A program made the position numbers and the translations under genes. Positions 9,386-20,320 of a DNA stretch of 64,000 bases are shown here, piece by piece. This DNA comes from Atopobium sp. oral taxon 416. GTDB lineage: Bacteria > Actinomycetota > Coriobacteriia > Coriobacteriales > Atopobiaceae. Location: the NCBI RefSeq assembly GCF_018128285.1, contig NZ_CP072380.1:1860001-1924000 (forward strand), written 5' to 3'. Positions within the stretch are counted from its first letter, which is position 1; each line of letters opens with the position of its first letter. The notes beneath the pieces were generated by a model that made no database searches, was not told the origin of the DNA, and was given only the letters and a program-made list of their open reading frames with translations.

Positions 9386-10159
9386 TTAGGTGTTCCAGGC
9401 ACGGGTAACCTCTGCCGGCACCCCCCCCACGGGCACGATGAAGTTTTTGCCTTTTGGCCCATAACCGTCTGCGGTATCCGTCAGCCGTGGAGCTTCCCCC
9501 ATCAGCAGCTCTAAGTAGTGGTCCCTGCACCACGTACCGCGCGGTTCATTCTTAAACGCCCAGGCAGGGCTTGCTCCTTCAGCATCGACCACGACCTTCG
9601 CCTGATAGGAGGCAAAGCTCAAGGTCCTGATATCAGGCATCTCTTTGGCTGCCACAGCAGTGATGCGCTGCTGCATCGTCTCATCACCCATCAGGATCAT
9701 GGACTGGCACGAAACCTTGTACGCTGCCAGCAAGTCCCGCAGGCTGGTGATGTTGTTGCCACAGTTGGTGGATTTCGTCTCAAGCAGATCAGCGTGGAGC
9801 CCACAGATGTACTCCAGATAGGCCTCGAAGATCTCCGCCTCTGAGGCAGAATCGGAGAACTCCACTGCAACACACAGGTTCCGTACGCTCTGGCGAAAGG
9901 CAAGCGTCGCGTGGCCAACCCCACCGTCGATTACGTAGGTTGTGGCAATGCCGTTGCGCATCGCCTGCGCGAATTGATCCGCGCCTGCCAGAATCACTCC
10001 CCCGAAGAGCACCAGCACATCCACCTGAGGTATCCCAAACACCCTCTCACTTGCGGCAGCCGTCAGCTCCTCAATATCCTGCGCACCCACGAACCGGGCG
10101 ATCGTATCCATATCCTGAGCTATCTGTTCGAGCTGCTGCGCTGCGTGTACTGTATCCAT
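9386..10159 (-). CDS. DUF218 (YdcF-like) domain protein
   Basis: A 257-residue protein of the DUF218/YdcF superfamily, a Rossmann-like fold of poorly known function; E. coli YdcF binds S-adenosylmethionine, and other members (SanA, ElyC) act in the envelope. The N-terminal third is helical, then VDVLVLFGGVILAGADQFA (about 47-65) gives the first strand and turn. LETKSTNCGNNI corresponds to the conserved E-x-x-S-T-N-T-x-x-N block. No transmembrane segment or signal peptide is visible, so it resembles cytosolic YdcF rather than SanA or ElyC. AAGG precedes the ATG. It stands alone, separated from the glycosyltransferase by a terminator-like hairpin. Confidence 0.72.
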   Translation of the reverse strand: MDTVHAAQQLEQIAQDMDTIARFVGAQDIEELTAAASERVFGIPQVDVLVLFGGVILAGADQFAQAMRNGIATTYVIDGGVGHATLAFRQSVRNLCVAVEFSDSASEAEIFEAYLEYICGLHADLLETKSTNCGNNITSLRDLLAAYKVSCQSMILMGDETMQQRITAVAAKEMPDIRTLSFASYQAKVVVDAEGASPAWAFKNEPRGTWCRDHYLELLMGEAPRLTDTADGYGPKGKNFIVPVGGVPAEVTRAWNT

Positions 10160-10204
10160 AGGTCAACCTTACTGACTGGGAGTACTGCTCATCTCTAAGG
10201 TACC

Positions 10205-10252
10205 AGTAAACCAAAGCTGCCTCCTGATTTCATTTCGGGAACTAGGAGGCAG
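10205..10252 (-). terminator. Terminator after the glf-glycosyltransferase operon
   Basis: Inverted repeat CTGCCTCCT (10217-10225)/AGGAGGCAG (10244-10252); on the minus strand it is followed by CTTTGGTTT. It lies just beyond the glycosyltransferase stop. Confidence 0.6.
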
Positions 10253-10275
10253 TTGATACGTGCTGTATAGGAATA

Positions 10276-11310
10276 CTAGTTAAATTTCACAAGCTTTGCA
10301 GCCATGTGGAACATACCGATCGTGGCCTTTTTGCCCGTCTCTGACGGGAGGTTCGTGGCGATGCCGACCAGACCCATACGGGCCCGGCGGTACATCTTCG
10401 GGTCGTAATACTTGAGCTCAGTCCAGATGTTCTTGAGAGCTTCGTCAGCGCCCGGCTTCTCAGAGAGTTTCGAGAAGATCGAGCACGCCGCCATCATCAA
10501 CGTGAAGTAGTTCATCATGTAGTTGCGCAGTTTTGTCTGCTTTACATCATCGTACAGATGGTAGGAGTGCATCATGATGCGCGTGATGCGCAGCTGTTGG
10601 TCCACTCTGCTCGTCATGACCGACTCGTTGACGGATTGATCCTCACGACCGATAAAGTAACGGTAGAGATCGACATCCAGGTAGTAGAGGGTCTTGACAC
10701 GGGGCAGCGGCACAAAAGCGTAGATGTTATCCACGTAGAAGGTGTGCGCCGGCATCGGGATGCCACCGTTGAGCAACAGATCGCGGCGATAGCACAGCGA
10801 GTGCATCAGCAGGTTCTGCGCCATATTGAAGTGGCCGATCTGATCCCACGTCATGATCTTCCCCTTCGGGAGCGCAAACCCATAGTTCACGGTCGTGTGG
10901 GTCCCATCCTCCACGTGTTCATACACGTAGTTGGAGATAACGAGATCGACGCGGGTATCCGTCTTGATAAAGGTACGCAACGTGGTCAGCAGCGCCTGGA
11001 AGGCCTCTTTGTCGATCCAGTCATCGGAGTCGACGACCTTGTAGTAGACACCATCGCCGCTCTTCAGGCTGGAGAGCACGGCGATACCGTGGCCGGAGTT
11101 CGGCTGGTGGACCGCCTTGATGATCGTGGGATACTCCTTGGCCCAGTCGTCCGCCTTCTGGGGCGTGTCGTCCTTGTTTGAGCCGTCGTCGACGATGATG
11201 ATCTGAACGTCCTCGGCGTAATCGCTCCCCTCCAGGATAGAAGAGATGCAGTGGTCCATATACGCCGCAGAGTTGTAGCAGGGAATGCCAAAAGTTATTG
11301 TTTTTTGCAC
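10276..11310 (-). CDS. Family 2 glycosyltransferase, paired with UDP-galactopyranose mutase
   Basis: A 344-residue GT-A-fold glycosyltransferase. PCYNSAAYM (10-18), VDDGS (40-44) and the DSDDW acidic motif (94-98) bind nucleotide sugar and metal. The C-terminal 150 residues are helical with no clear transmembrane spans, so the enzyme is probably cytosolic or peripheral at the membrane. It begins 8 bases downstream of glf in the same direction, so the two form an operon. Because Glf makes UDP-galactofuranose, a role in adding galactofuranose or a related sugar to a surface polymer is a reasonable inference, not shown by the sequence. Confidence 0.85.
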   Translation of the reverse strand: MQKTITFGIPCYNSAAYMDHCISSILEGSDYAEDVQIIIVDDGSNKDDTPQKADDWAKEYPTIIKAVHQPNSGHGIAVLSSLKSGDGVYYKVVDSDDWIDKEAFQALLTTLRTFIKTDTRVDLVISNYVYEHVEDGTHTTVNYGFALPKGKIMTWDQIGHFNMAQNLLMHSLCYRRDLLLNGGIPMPAHTFYVDNIYAFVPLPRVKTLYYLDVDLYRYFIGREDQSVNESVMTSRVDQQLRITRIMMHSYHLYDDVKQTKLRNYMMNYFTLMMAACSIFSKLSEKPGADEALKNIWTELKYYDPKMYRRARMGLVGIATNLPSETGKKATIGMFHMAAKLVKFN

Positions 11311-11318
11311 AGCGACTC

Positions 11319-12518
11319 CTAATGATGCGAGATTATATCATCGGAGAGCTCGAGGGCAGATTCGGTGACCCCATCCATATCATAGTAACGGTACTCCGCC
11401 AGACGGCCCACCGGGTGGAAGTTGACGAGCTTCTCAACACGGCTGCGGTAGCACTTGTAGAGCGCGATGTTGTCTGGGTCGTTGATAACGTAGTAAGGCG
11501 TCTCGCCCATACCCGGCAGATAGGCGCGTGAATACTCACGCATGATGGTTGTCTTGCCCGGAACCACCTGCCCGGTCATATTCTTGAATTCAGTGATACG
11601 GGTGAAGTTCTCAGACACCGTATAGTTCACGGTACCGACCGGCTGGAAGTGGTCAATCGGAAGCGTCTCAAAGACCATATCCACCGTGCGGTACGGCAGT
11701 GCCCCTTCATCGAATCCAAAGAGCTCATCCAGAGCGCCGGTATAGATAACCTCTCCACCGTACGGTTTGTCGCACGCCGTAATCGTCGTGTCGTTGAGCT
11801 TCATAATGTCACGCACGTCGACATTCAGATACACATCGATCAGGTCGTGGTTGAGCAAGTTCTCGAAGAGCCTGGTGTAGCCCTCTTTCGGCATACCCTG
11901 ATGCGGCGCCTGCGGAAAATAGCGGTCGTCGTCGCCGATAAAGACTGGAACACGGCCCATCACAGCCGGGTCGATCTCATCCGGGGTCTTGCCCCACTGC
12001 TTCATCGTGTAGTGGAGGAAGATGTTCTCGTAGACGTAGTCTGCGACTTCCTCGAGCTCAGAATCGTCCTGCTCACGCAGATCCATGATGGGAACCTTTT
12101 TGTCCTGCCCGAAGGTCGCGACGAGTTTCTGGTAGAGGTTCTCACCCTTCTCCTCTCCGAAGGCCAGCTTCAGTGACTGGTGGTTGAAGGGCACCGGCAT
12201 CAGCGCGCCATGGATGTTGGCAAGCACTTTGTGCTGATAGTCAGTCCACTCGGTAAAGCGGGAAAGGAATGTGTGCACACGGTCATTGTAGGTGTGGTAG
12301 ATATGGGGACCGTACTTGTGAACCAGAATCCCCGCCTCATCGTAGTAATCGTAGGCGTTGCCTGCGATATGGTTGCGCCGCTCTAAGACAGCGACCTTGA
12401 AGTTGCAGGCTTCCGCGAGGCGGCGTGCGCATACAGCACCTGCATACCCCGCGCCGATCACCAACGCGTCGTAGGTATCAGGCTTAAAATCTTGTGGCAG
12501 ACCTTGTGTAATGCTCAT
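11319..12518 (-). CDS. glf: UDP-galactopyranose mutase
   Basis: A 399-residue flavoprotein that converts UDP-galactopyranose to UDP-galactofuranose in the cytosol. The FAD-binding Rossmann motif is GAGYAGAVCARRLAE (22-36), followed by VLERRNHIAGNAYDY, the second nucleotide-binding strand. KYGPHIYHT (68-76), FLHYTMKQWG and the arginine in RVPVF are family active-site regions. Length fits the usual 370-400. First gene of a two-gene operon with the glycosyltransferase. Upstream (12519-12759) I see only AT-rich DNA before the IS30 relic, which should contain the promoter. Confidence 0.95.
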   Translation of the reverse strand: MSITQGLPQDFKPDTYDALVIGAGYAGAVCARRLAEACNFKVAVLERRNHIAGNAYDYYDEAGILVHKYGPHIYHTYNDRVHTFLSRFTEWTDYQHKVLANIHGALMPVPFNHQSLKLAFGEEKGENLYQKLVATFGQDKKVPIMDLREQDDSELEEVADYVYENIFLHYTMKQWGKTPDEIDPAVMGRVPVFIGDDDRYFPQAPHQGMPKEGYTRLFENLLNHDLIDVYLNVDVRDIMKLNDTTITACDKPYGGEVIYTGALDELFGFDEGALPYRTVDMVFETLPIDHFQPVGTVNYTVSENFTRITEFKNMTGQVVPGKTTIMREYSRAYLPGMGETPYYVINDPDNIALYKCYRSRVEKLVNFHPVGRLAEYRYYDMDGVTESALELSDDIISHH

Positions 12519-12759
12519 ACTACCTCTCAGACTGACTCTGTATATGAGTCCCTCTTTTTACCTAATTGAAAACGCCCATCGACCAACGTATTCTTTGAAG
12601 ATTCTAGCACGCATCTCTATAAGAGGAACCGCTTCCTCACCCTAAACAGTGAGAAAGCATATCTAAAGTACCTGCTTTTTATCGCAGGGTGCAACAAAGA
12701 AGATTCCTACCTTGCAGGAGTACCTTGAACACTCCTAATCAGGCTGTCTGATAGAGGCA

Positions 12760-13480
12760 ATCTAGCTCTGATTCGGAATAGTTCACCCGGTATGTGGTAG
12801 TCCAACATCTCTCTTGGCAACGAGCTACACCAGGCTTCGACATGATGTCTTGAAAAGAGCAGGTGACACTGTGGTCCCCTTAAGGGATGAGCCTGCAGGC
12901 TACGCTGTTGTGCCGCACAGTAGTCCCCTTGTTACAGGAAGTGTAGGAGGTGGACACAGCAGATGAGCGTCGTTGAGATGTCCTTTAGCTGTAAGAGTCT
13001 ACAAACTCAGGAGCCCCTGTCAGCTGTGATGGTTTTGAAAGATAGCGTAGCGGTGCTTGCTGCAGTGGCCCTGTAGCTTTCTGAAAGCCTGTATGGCGCT
13101 TGGCAGCTGTTGTATCCAGGACAGGGATGGATGAGACACTCACGGCTCAGACACTCAGACAAGGTTAGGTGTGCCTTATCGCCTTTGGTCTTGTGCCTTA
13201 AGACCAAATCGCACCCCCCTTGTGCCTAACCTCAGGCGTGCGCATCGTGTCTTTGGGGGCGCTTTTCAAGCTTGTGGCGAGCTCTTCTTTGTTCTGGTGG
13301 ACAGGCGACCTGCACCTTTAAGCTTTTCAGGCAGGCTATAGTTGTGGATACCCAGCAAGCTTTGGTCAGTGTAGGTATAAAGCGTCCTTCTACACCCCAC
13401 AATCGTTACGGACAAACTCCCCTGCTGCCCCTGAGCGGTTGCAGCACGCCTCAGATGACCAGCCACCTTCGAAGAGGTAG
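12760..13480 (-). pseudogene. IS30-family transposase remnant
   Basis: Three conserved IS30 blocks can be read on the minus strand in different frames. TLYTYTDQSLLGIHNYSLPE (about 13395-13335) matches the middle region. LSFKTITADRGS (about 13040-13007) is the block with the catalytic D and the following ExG. LPREMLDYHIPGELF (about 12820-12775) is the end of the family. Many stops separate them. It is not obviously a copy of the IS30 relic at 40668. Confidence 0.6.
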
Positions 13481-13891
13481 CCCTCTACACAGTGTGTGAG
13501 CTAAGAGCTCTTCAGAAGATTCTGTTCTGTGACAACAGCTCTTGCGTCTTTCCTTACAGATGCCTGCCCTTGTTTGGCTCTGTGGCGCACTGCCTTAGCC
13601 GTGGCAGAGCTCGACCCTGCCACGTAGCTGATGGAGCATACAGGCTAACTGAGCTCTCAGGCAGATACTTCTCAGCAAAGCCATCCTTCTCAGGCAGCTC
13701 TGTAGTGTGACCCGCTCTTCAAATGTAGAGCTTCTGCTGCGCCTCAATGGTAGAATGTGGGCAGTCCATCTGTTACCTTCACTAGATTGTTGTTGTGTGG
13801 TGACTCGCATGCTATCAGACAGGTTCAGCTGGACTTTTCCCCCTTAGGTGTTCAAGTTGATAGTACAGTCGGCGCAACAAAGGAGATTGAT
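13481..13891. other. Region between IS30 relic and pta
   Basis: About 410 bp. I see no gene; some of it may be further decayed IS30 DNA. The last part must carry the pta promoter, and AGGAG at 13881-13885 is the pta ribosome site. Confidence 0.4.
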
Positions 13892-14869
13892 TTGAGCAAG
13901 TTTCTTGACCAAATGAAGGAAAAGGCGAAGAGCGATCTGAAGACCATCGTTCTTCCTGAGGGTGAAGATCCCCGTACCATCGAGGCAGCCAAAGAGATCA
14001 TCAAGGAGGGCCTCGCAAAGCTCATTATCCTCGGCGATCCGAACAAGATCAAGGTCGACGGCGCTAAGGTTATCGACCCGGTCACCTCTGACAAGCATGA
14101 AAAGTATGCGCAGGACTTCGCTGAGCTGCGCAAGAAGAAAGGCGTCACCCTTGAACAGGCGCGCGAGCAGATGAATGACTTCACCTACTTCGGCACGATG
14201 ATGGTTAAAGAGGGGGATGCCGACGGCCTCGTGTCCGGTGCCTGCCACTCCACCGCTAATACCCTGCGTCCGGCCCTGCAGATCCTGAAGACCGCCCCGG
14301 GTACCAAGCTCGTCAGCGCTTTCTTCATTATGTGCACCAAGAAGCCGGAGTACGGCGACAATGGCACCCTCCTGTTTGCAGACTGCGGCCTCAACATCGA
14401 TCCAGATGCCGAACAGCTCTCTGAGATCGCACTGGCCTCCGCCAACTCCTGGAAGCGCTACATAGGCTCCGATCCTAAGGTCGCTATGCTCTCCTTCTCC
14501 ACGATGGGCTCCGCCAAGGGCGACGTGCCTGAGAAAGTTCAGGAAGCTACGAAGCTCGTAAAAGAGAAGGATCCTTCTATTGCGCTCGACGGCGATCTTC
14601 AGCTCGATGCCGCAATCGTCGAGCCCGTTGCAAAGCTCAAAGCACCGAAGTCCACGGTCGCCGGCCACGCAAACGTCCTGATCTTCCCGGATCTGGAAGC
14701 CGGCAATATCGGCTACAAGCTCGTCCAGCGCTTCGGAGACGCTGAGGCCTACGGCCCGATCCTGCAGGGCATCGCCCGCCCGGTCAACGACCTCTCCCGT
14801 GGTTGCTCCGCTTCCGATATCGTGGGCGTCGTCGCAATCACCGCGGTTCAGGCACAGATGATGGACTAG
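13892..14869 (+). CDS. pta: Phosphate acetyltransferase
   Basis: A 325-residue PTA_PTB-family enzyme: acetyl-CoA + Pi gives acetyl phosphate + CoA, the first step of acetate fermentation. IVLPEGEDPRTIEAA near the N-terminus, DADGLVSGACHSTANTLRPA and the C-terminal GPILQGIARPVNDLSRGC are classic family blocks, and length matches the short single-domain form. The start is taken as TTG 13892 because AGGAG sits six bases upstream and the protein then begins at the usual place. An ATG-initiated reading from 13757 would add 45 unrelated residues. ackA, the partner enzyme, lies 3 kb away on the other strand rather than in an operon. Confidence 0.94.
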   Translation: MSKFLDQMKEKAKSDLKTIVLPEGEDPRTIEAAKEIIKEGLAKLIILGDPNKIKVDGAKVIDPVTSDKHEKYAQDFAELRKKKGVTLEQAREQMNDFTYFGTMMVKEGDADGLVSGACHSTANTLRPALQILKTAPGTKLVSAFFIMCTKKPEYGDNGTLLFADCGLNIDPDAEQLSEIALASANSWKRYIGSDPKVAMLSFSTMGSAKGDVPEKVQEATKLVKEKDPSIALDGDLQLDAAIVEPVAKLKAPKSTVAGHANVLIFPDLEAGNIGYKLVQRFGDAEAYGPILQGIARPVNDLSRGCSASDIVGVVAITAVQAQMMD

Positions 14870-14903
14870 TACGCGCTCACACACATACATTGAATACGAT
14901 CAA

Positions 14904-14940
14904 AGGGACCGAGGAGTTCAAACTCCCCGATCCCTCTTTT
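14904..14940. terminator. Bidirectional terminator between pta and pckA
   Basis: AGGGACCGAGGAGTT pairs with AACTCCCCGATCCCT with two mismatches; T-rich on the plus side, A-rich on the left. It serves the convergent pta and pckA. Confidence 0.8.
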
Positions 14941-14960
14941 AGCACCTATAGTCCTTCGAA

Positions 14961-16550
<1,590 letters not shown>

Positions 16551-16728
16551 TGTTTTCTACCTCTTTCCAACCAATGTCTTCTGCGGAGCATTCCATTGCC
16601 ATAGTAAATCTTACTAAAACGTTTCACCATCTTCGTAATTATTAACACAACGTAAGCAAATGAGGAAATTTAATTGTTAGCCTTGCGGCGGATATTAAAC
16701 GTGCTAAGGGGGATATATTTTACTTAAC

Positions 16729-16750
16729 CACCGAATAGTAAGTCGGTGGA
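16729..16750. promoter_or_regulatory. Inverted repeat upstream of the epimerase-like gene
   Basis: CCACCGA (16729-16735) and TCGGTGG (16744-16750) form a 7-bp stem with an 8-base loop in the pckA/epimerase divergent region. It may be an operator or a leader hairpin; no regulator can be named. Confidence 0.4.
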
Positions 16751-16782
16751 ATTGCAACCTCTGACAGCTCAAGGAGGTCAGT

Positions 16783-17664
16783 ATGTCTCAAACTACTATC
16801 CAATCAGATCATGTCACAGCTACCCTCGATTCCAAGGGGGCACAGCTGGTAAGCCTACAATTGAACGGGACGGAATATCTTTGGCAGCGCGATGAGAGAT
16901 GGTGGGGGCGCTCTGCCCCGATCCTGTTCCCGATCGTGGGCGTCTTGAAGGATGATACCGCGACCTCAGCGCAGGGCGATATCCATCTCACCCGACATGG
17001 GTTTGCCCGTGATATGGAGCATGAGCTCGTCGAAAAAGACAAGAATATGGTGCATTACCGAGTGATCTCCACACCGGAGACCCGTGAGGCCTTCCCTTAT
17101 AACTGGATGCTCGAGATGACCTACGAGATCGTCAATGGCGTCTTCAGCCAAACCTACACGGTGACCAATACCGGAAGCGTCAAGCTCCCCTTCACCCTGG
17201 GCGGGCACCCGGCTTTCGATGTACCGGTCCGGAAGACCGATGAGACCTTTGACGACTACGAGCTGAAATTCAGCAAACCTTTTGATATCAAAACCGTAAG
17301 CATCAATGCCGATGGCATCCACAACTTCAAGAAGGTGGTGACCCTGGTGGAGCACAGCGACACGCTACCGCTCTCCCATGACCTCTTTGAGAAGTATCTG
17401 ACCCTCACCTTTGAGAGCGTGCCGGACAGCACCGTCAAGCTCGAAGGCAAGAAGAGCCAGCACGGCGTCGAGCTTCACTTTGAGGGTTTCCCGTATCTCG
17501 GGGTGTGGTCCGCTGAGCATAAGGCGCCCTTCGTAGCGGTTGAACCTTGGGTCGGCGTTGCCGATTGTGAGGACGACGACGGAGTGTTCGAGCACAAGCG
17601 CGGCATCCTCACGCTCGATCCTCGCCAGAAGCTGAGCCGTACCTTTACGATCCGCCCATTCTAA
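16783..17664 (+). CDS. Aldose 1-epimerase family protein (LacX-like)
   Basis: A 293-residue galactose-mutarotase-fold protein of the LacX/YeaD-like branch, expected to interconvert anomers of a sugar or sugar phosphate. RHGFAR (about 70-75) has the first catalytic His, GGHPAF the second, and VAVEPW the catalytic-base Glu. A very strong AAGGAGGT lies before the ATG. A terminator follows, so it is monocistronic. LacX proteins occur in lactose operons, but no lactose genes are near, so the substrate is open. Confidence 0.87.
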   Translation: MSQTTIQSDHVTATLDSKGAQLVSLQLNGTEYLWQRDERWWGRSAPILFPIVGVLKDDTATSAQGDIHLTRHGFARDMEHELVEKDKNMVHYRVISTPETREAFPYNWMLEMTYEIVNGVFSQTYTVTNTGSVKLPFTLGGHPAFDVPVRKTDETFDDYELKFSKPFDIKTVSINADGIHNFKKVVTLVEHSDTLPLSHDLFEKYLTLTFESVPDSTVKLEGKKSQHGVELHFEGFPYLGVWSAEHKAPFVAVEPWVGVADCEDDDGVFEHKRGILTLDPRQKLSRTFTIRPF

Positions 17665-17697
17665 TGCGGTAGGTGTACTCGCACAGCTCTAACGTTT

Positions 17698-17731
17698 AAG
17701 GCTCCGCCGTTCAGATGAACGGCGGAGCCTT
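17698..17731. terminator. Terminator between epimerase-like gene and ackA
   Basis: Perfect 15-bp stem AAGGCTCCGCCGTTC/GAACGGCGGAGCCTT with a four-base loop, followed by TTGTTGTTG on the plus strand; it separates convergent genes. Confidence 0.85.
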
Positions 17732-17762
17732 TGTTGTTGCTCAGTCACGCTATCGAAGTATC

Positions 17763-18944
17763 TTACTTTGAGAGCAGCTCCTCGACGTCGAGGGCGATCA
17801 TGAGCTCCTCGTTGGTCGGGACAACCAGGACCTTGACGGAAGAATCATCCGCGGAGATGATGCGCGGATCATCGCTTCTGACGGCGTTTTTCCTGTCGTC
17901 GAGCTTCACGCCGAACCAAGCGAGCTGATCCACGATACCCTTACGCATCGTGTCGGAGTTTTCGCCGATACCCGCGGTGAAAACCATCGTGTCGAAACCG
18001 TGCATGGATTGCGCCATCTCGGCGATCAGCTGACTCGTGCGGTAATAGAACATCTCGAGCGCCATCTGGCAGTTCTTGTTGCCCTCAGCGGCGCCCTTCT
18101 CGATGTCGCGGGAGTCGGAGGAGACACCGGAAAGCGCGAGCAGGCCAGACTGCTTGTTCATCATCGTATCGACCTGGTCGACCGTGTAGTGGCCCTCCCG
18201 CTCGAGGTAGCAAACCGTTGCCGGGTCAATGGTGCCGCAGCGGGTACCCATGATCAGGCCGTCGAGCGGGGTCAGGCCCATCGTGGTGTCCATGGAGTGA
18301 CCATCCTGAATCGCGCACAGGGAAGCGCCGGAGCCTAAGTGGCAGCTCACGAGCTGGTGGACGTCACCGTTCAGGAACTTTGAAGTCTCTCTCCAGATGT
18401 AGCGGTGAGAGGTGCCATGTGCACCGTACTTGCGGATGTGGAACTTGTCAACCACGTCACGCGGCAACGCATAGCGGTAGGCCTTCTCAGGCATGTTGTA
18501 GTGAAAGGCGGTGTCCGTCACGATCACATTGCCGATGTTCGGGAACATCCTGTGGCAGATGTCGATAACGTCAGCTTCTGCATAGTTGTGAAGCGGCGCC
18601 AGAGGTGCTACCTCGCGGACCCAACCCAGCGTCTCATCGGTTACGACCTTGGACTCTGGGAAGTACCAGCCGCCCTGAACGACGCGATGGCCGATGCCGC
18701 CGATCTTGTTCGCATCGATATCGGCATCCTTCAGGATCTGAAAGACGTGCTTGACTGCGACCTCGTGGTTCGGAAGTGCAACTTCTAACTTTTGCTTCTC
18801 GCCGCCGTTTTCCTCATGGCCGATAAAGGAACCGTCGATACCGATACGCTCACAGTTGCCCTTGGCAAAAACCTTGCGGGTCTTGGTGTCGAGCAGCTGA
18901 TATTTGAGCGATGAGCTGCCAGCGTTGATTACGAGTACAAGCAT
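17763..18944 (-). CDS. ackA: Acetate kinase
   Basis: A 393-residue ASKHA-fold kinase: acetyl phosphate + ADP gives acetate + ATP, the substrate-level phosphorylation step of acetate fermentation. The N-terminal signature is VLVINAGSSSLKY (3-15), the catalytic RVVQGG block is near 87-92, and FTAGIGENS is the adenosine motif. AAGGAGATTGG precedes the ATG. It works with Pta (13892) but is transcribed separately and in the opposite direction. Length and motifs are fully normal, with no sign of propionate-kinase-specific changes that I could judge. Confidence 0.96.
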   Translation of the reverse strand: MLVLVINAGSSSLKYQLLDTKTRKVFAKGNCERIGIDGSFIGHEENGGEKQKLEVALPNHEVAVKHVFQILKDADIDANKIGGIGHRVVQGGWYFPESKVVTDETLGWVREVAPLAPLHNYAEADVIDICHRMFPNIGNVIVTDTAFHYNMPEKAYRYALPRDVVDKFHIRKYGAHGTSHRYIWRETSKFLNGDVHQLVSCHLGSGASLCAIQDGHSMDTTMGLTPLDGLIMGTRCGTIDPATVCYLEREGHYTVDQVDTMMNKQSGLLALSGVSSDSRDIEKGAAEGNKNCQMALEMFYYRTSQLIAEMAQSMHGFDTMVFTAGIGENSDTMRKGIVDQLAWFGVKLDDRKNAVRSDDPRIISADDSSVKVLVVPTNEELMIALDVEELLSK

Positions 18945-19111
18945 CCAATCTCCTTCATGCTAAGTCTGTGCTGATAGCCTTGCCTCACTTGTACCCCCCA
19001 TTCCAAGAGTAATTGTCCTTGGAAGAGGGTAAGCGGCCATAACCACTAGACTACTATATAGTGTGGGTGGGTGACGTCTAGAAAACGTAAACGTTGGAAT
19101 AATAAAAGATT

Positions 19112-19137
19112 CTCCCTCACCTGTGAGGATGAGGGAG
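19112..19137. promoter_or_regulatory. Leader inverted repeat upstream of serC
   Basis: CTCCCTCA (19112-19119)/TGAGGGAG (19130-19137) lies about 85 bases before serC in the 278-bp ackA/serC divergent region. It could be an operator or leader stem. I looked for T-box or glycine riboswitch features and found none. Confidence 0.35.
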
Positions 19138-19222
19138 GGTTAGGGTAAATAGGGCATCTTGGAAAAGTGGTAATCAGATACCGTCCAAAAGAAACGTCGT
19201 TTTGCATTATGGAGGTGCTTAT

Positions 19223-20308
19223 ATGGCGCGTGTTTTCAACTTTAATCCCGGCCCGGCTGCCATGCCTTTGAGTGTATTGAAGGAGGCACAGTCCGAATTC
19301 GTGGAATACAAAGACACCGGCATGAGTGTTCTTGAGATGAGCCATCGCTCTCCAGAGTTTGAGGCGATCAACAATGACGCCGAGGCGACGCTGCGACGCG
19401 TCTACGGCATTCCCGATACCTACGCGGTGCTCTTCCTCTCCGGTGGCGCAACCCTACAGTTTGCAGGCATCCCGATGAACCTGATGTTCCACCGCCACGC
19501 AGGCTACCTGATCGCAGGCAACTGGTCTGAGAAGGCCTACGAAGAGGCCAAGAAGTATGGGCAGGTCGATGTGCTGGCGTCCACCAAGGACACCCACTTT
19601 GACCGCTACCCCCCCCTGAGTAGCCCCATCGATCAGGATCTCGACTACGTCTATATCTGTCAGAACGAGACCGTGTATGGGTCGATGGCAAAAAAGCTCC
19701 CCCAGGGTGGAGAAGTCCCTCTGGTCTCCGATATCTCAAGCATGTTCTTGGCCTGCCCGCTTGATATCTCCAAATATGGACTCCTCTATGCGGGCGCCCA
19801 GAAGGCGGGCGGCCCGGCAGGCGTCACCGTCATCATCGTCCGCAAGGACCTGATTGAGAACGGCCCGGCACGCGCCGATATCTGCCCCAACTACATGGAC
19901 TTCAAGAAGCAAGCTGCGAAGCACTCGATGCTCAACACCCCGAACACCTTCGGTATCTACCTGTGCGGCAAAGTCTTCCACTGGATTGAAGACACCGGCG
20001 GCCTGGTGGAGCGTGAAAAGGCCAACTGGAAAAAGGTCAATACCCTTTACGACTACCTCGATCACAGCAAGCTCTTCCGCGGCCTCATAGTGCCGCAGGA
20101 TCGCTCCATCTCCAACGTCGTATTCACGACCGACAACAAGGATCTGGATGCCGAGTTCATCGAGGGCGCCAACGAGCGTGGCATGGTCGGCGTCAAGGGC
20201 CACCGTATCCTCGGCGGCATGAGAGCCTCCTGCTACAACGCAGTATCTCAGAAAGCGGTGGATACCCTGGTCGCCTACATGGCAGATTTCGAGAGGCACA
20301 ACGCCTAA
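19223..20308 (+). CDS. serC: Phosphoserine aminotransferase
   Basis: A 361-residue fold-type I PLP enzyme: 3-phosphohydroxypyruvate + glutamate gives phosphoserine + 2-oxoglutarate. FNPGPAAMP (7-15) is the N-terminal signature, MSHRSPEF (39-46) binds substrate phosphate, and Lys194 in YAGAQKAGGPAG is the PLP lysine. Most SerC proteins have N-[IL]-G after that lysine, so AGG is a small oddity. ATG 19223 follows GGAGGTG with proper spacing. An upstream ATG at 19202 overlaps that site and is rejected. First gene of serC-serA-DUF1015. Confidence 0.95.
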   Translation: MARVFNFNPGPAAMPLSVLKEAQSEFVEYKDTGMSVLEMSHRSPEFEAINNDAEATLRRVYGIPDTYAVLFLSGGATLQFAGIPMNLMFHRHAGYLIAGNWSEKAYEEAKKYGQVDVLASTKDTHFDRYPPLSSPIDQDLDYVYICQNETVYGSMAKKLPQGGEVPLVSDISSMFLACPLDISKYGLLYAGAQKAGGPAGVTVIIVRKDLIENGPARADICPNYMDFKKQAAKHSMLNTPNTFGIYLCGKVFHWIEDTGGLVEREKANWKKVNTLYDYLDHSKLFRGLIVPQDRSISNVVFTTDNKDLDAEFIEGANERGMVGVKGHRILGGMRASCYNAVSQKAVDTLVAYMADFERHNA

Positions 20309-20320
20309 AGGAGTTAGTAG

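Noticed and set aside
10558-11181. Long plus-strand open frame opposite the glycosyltransferase
   Set aside because: It is a mirror of the glycosyltransferase reading frame on the other strand; composition is Val/Asp/Arg-rich as usual for antisense shadows.
18960-19222. T-box or glycine riboswitch before serC
   Set aside because: No T-box AGGGTGG sequence or glycine aptamer core is present; only a short inverted repeat is seen.
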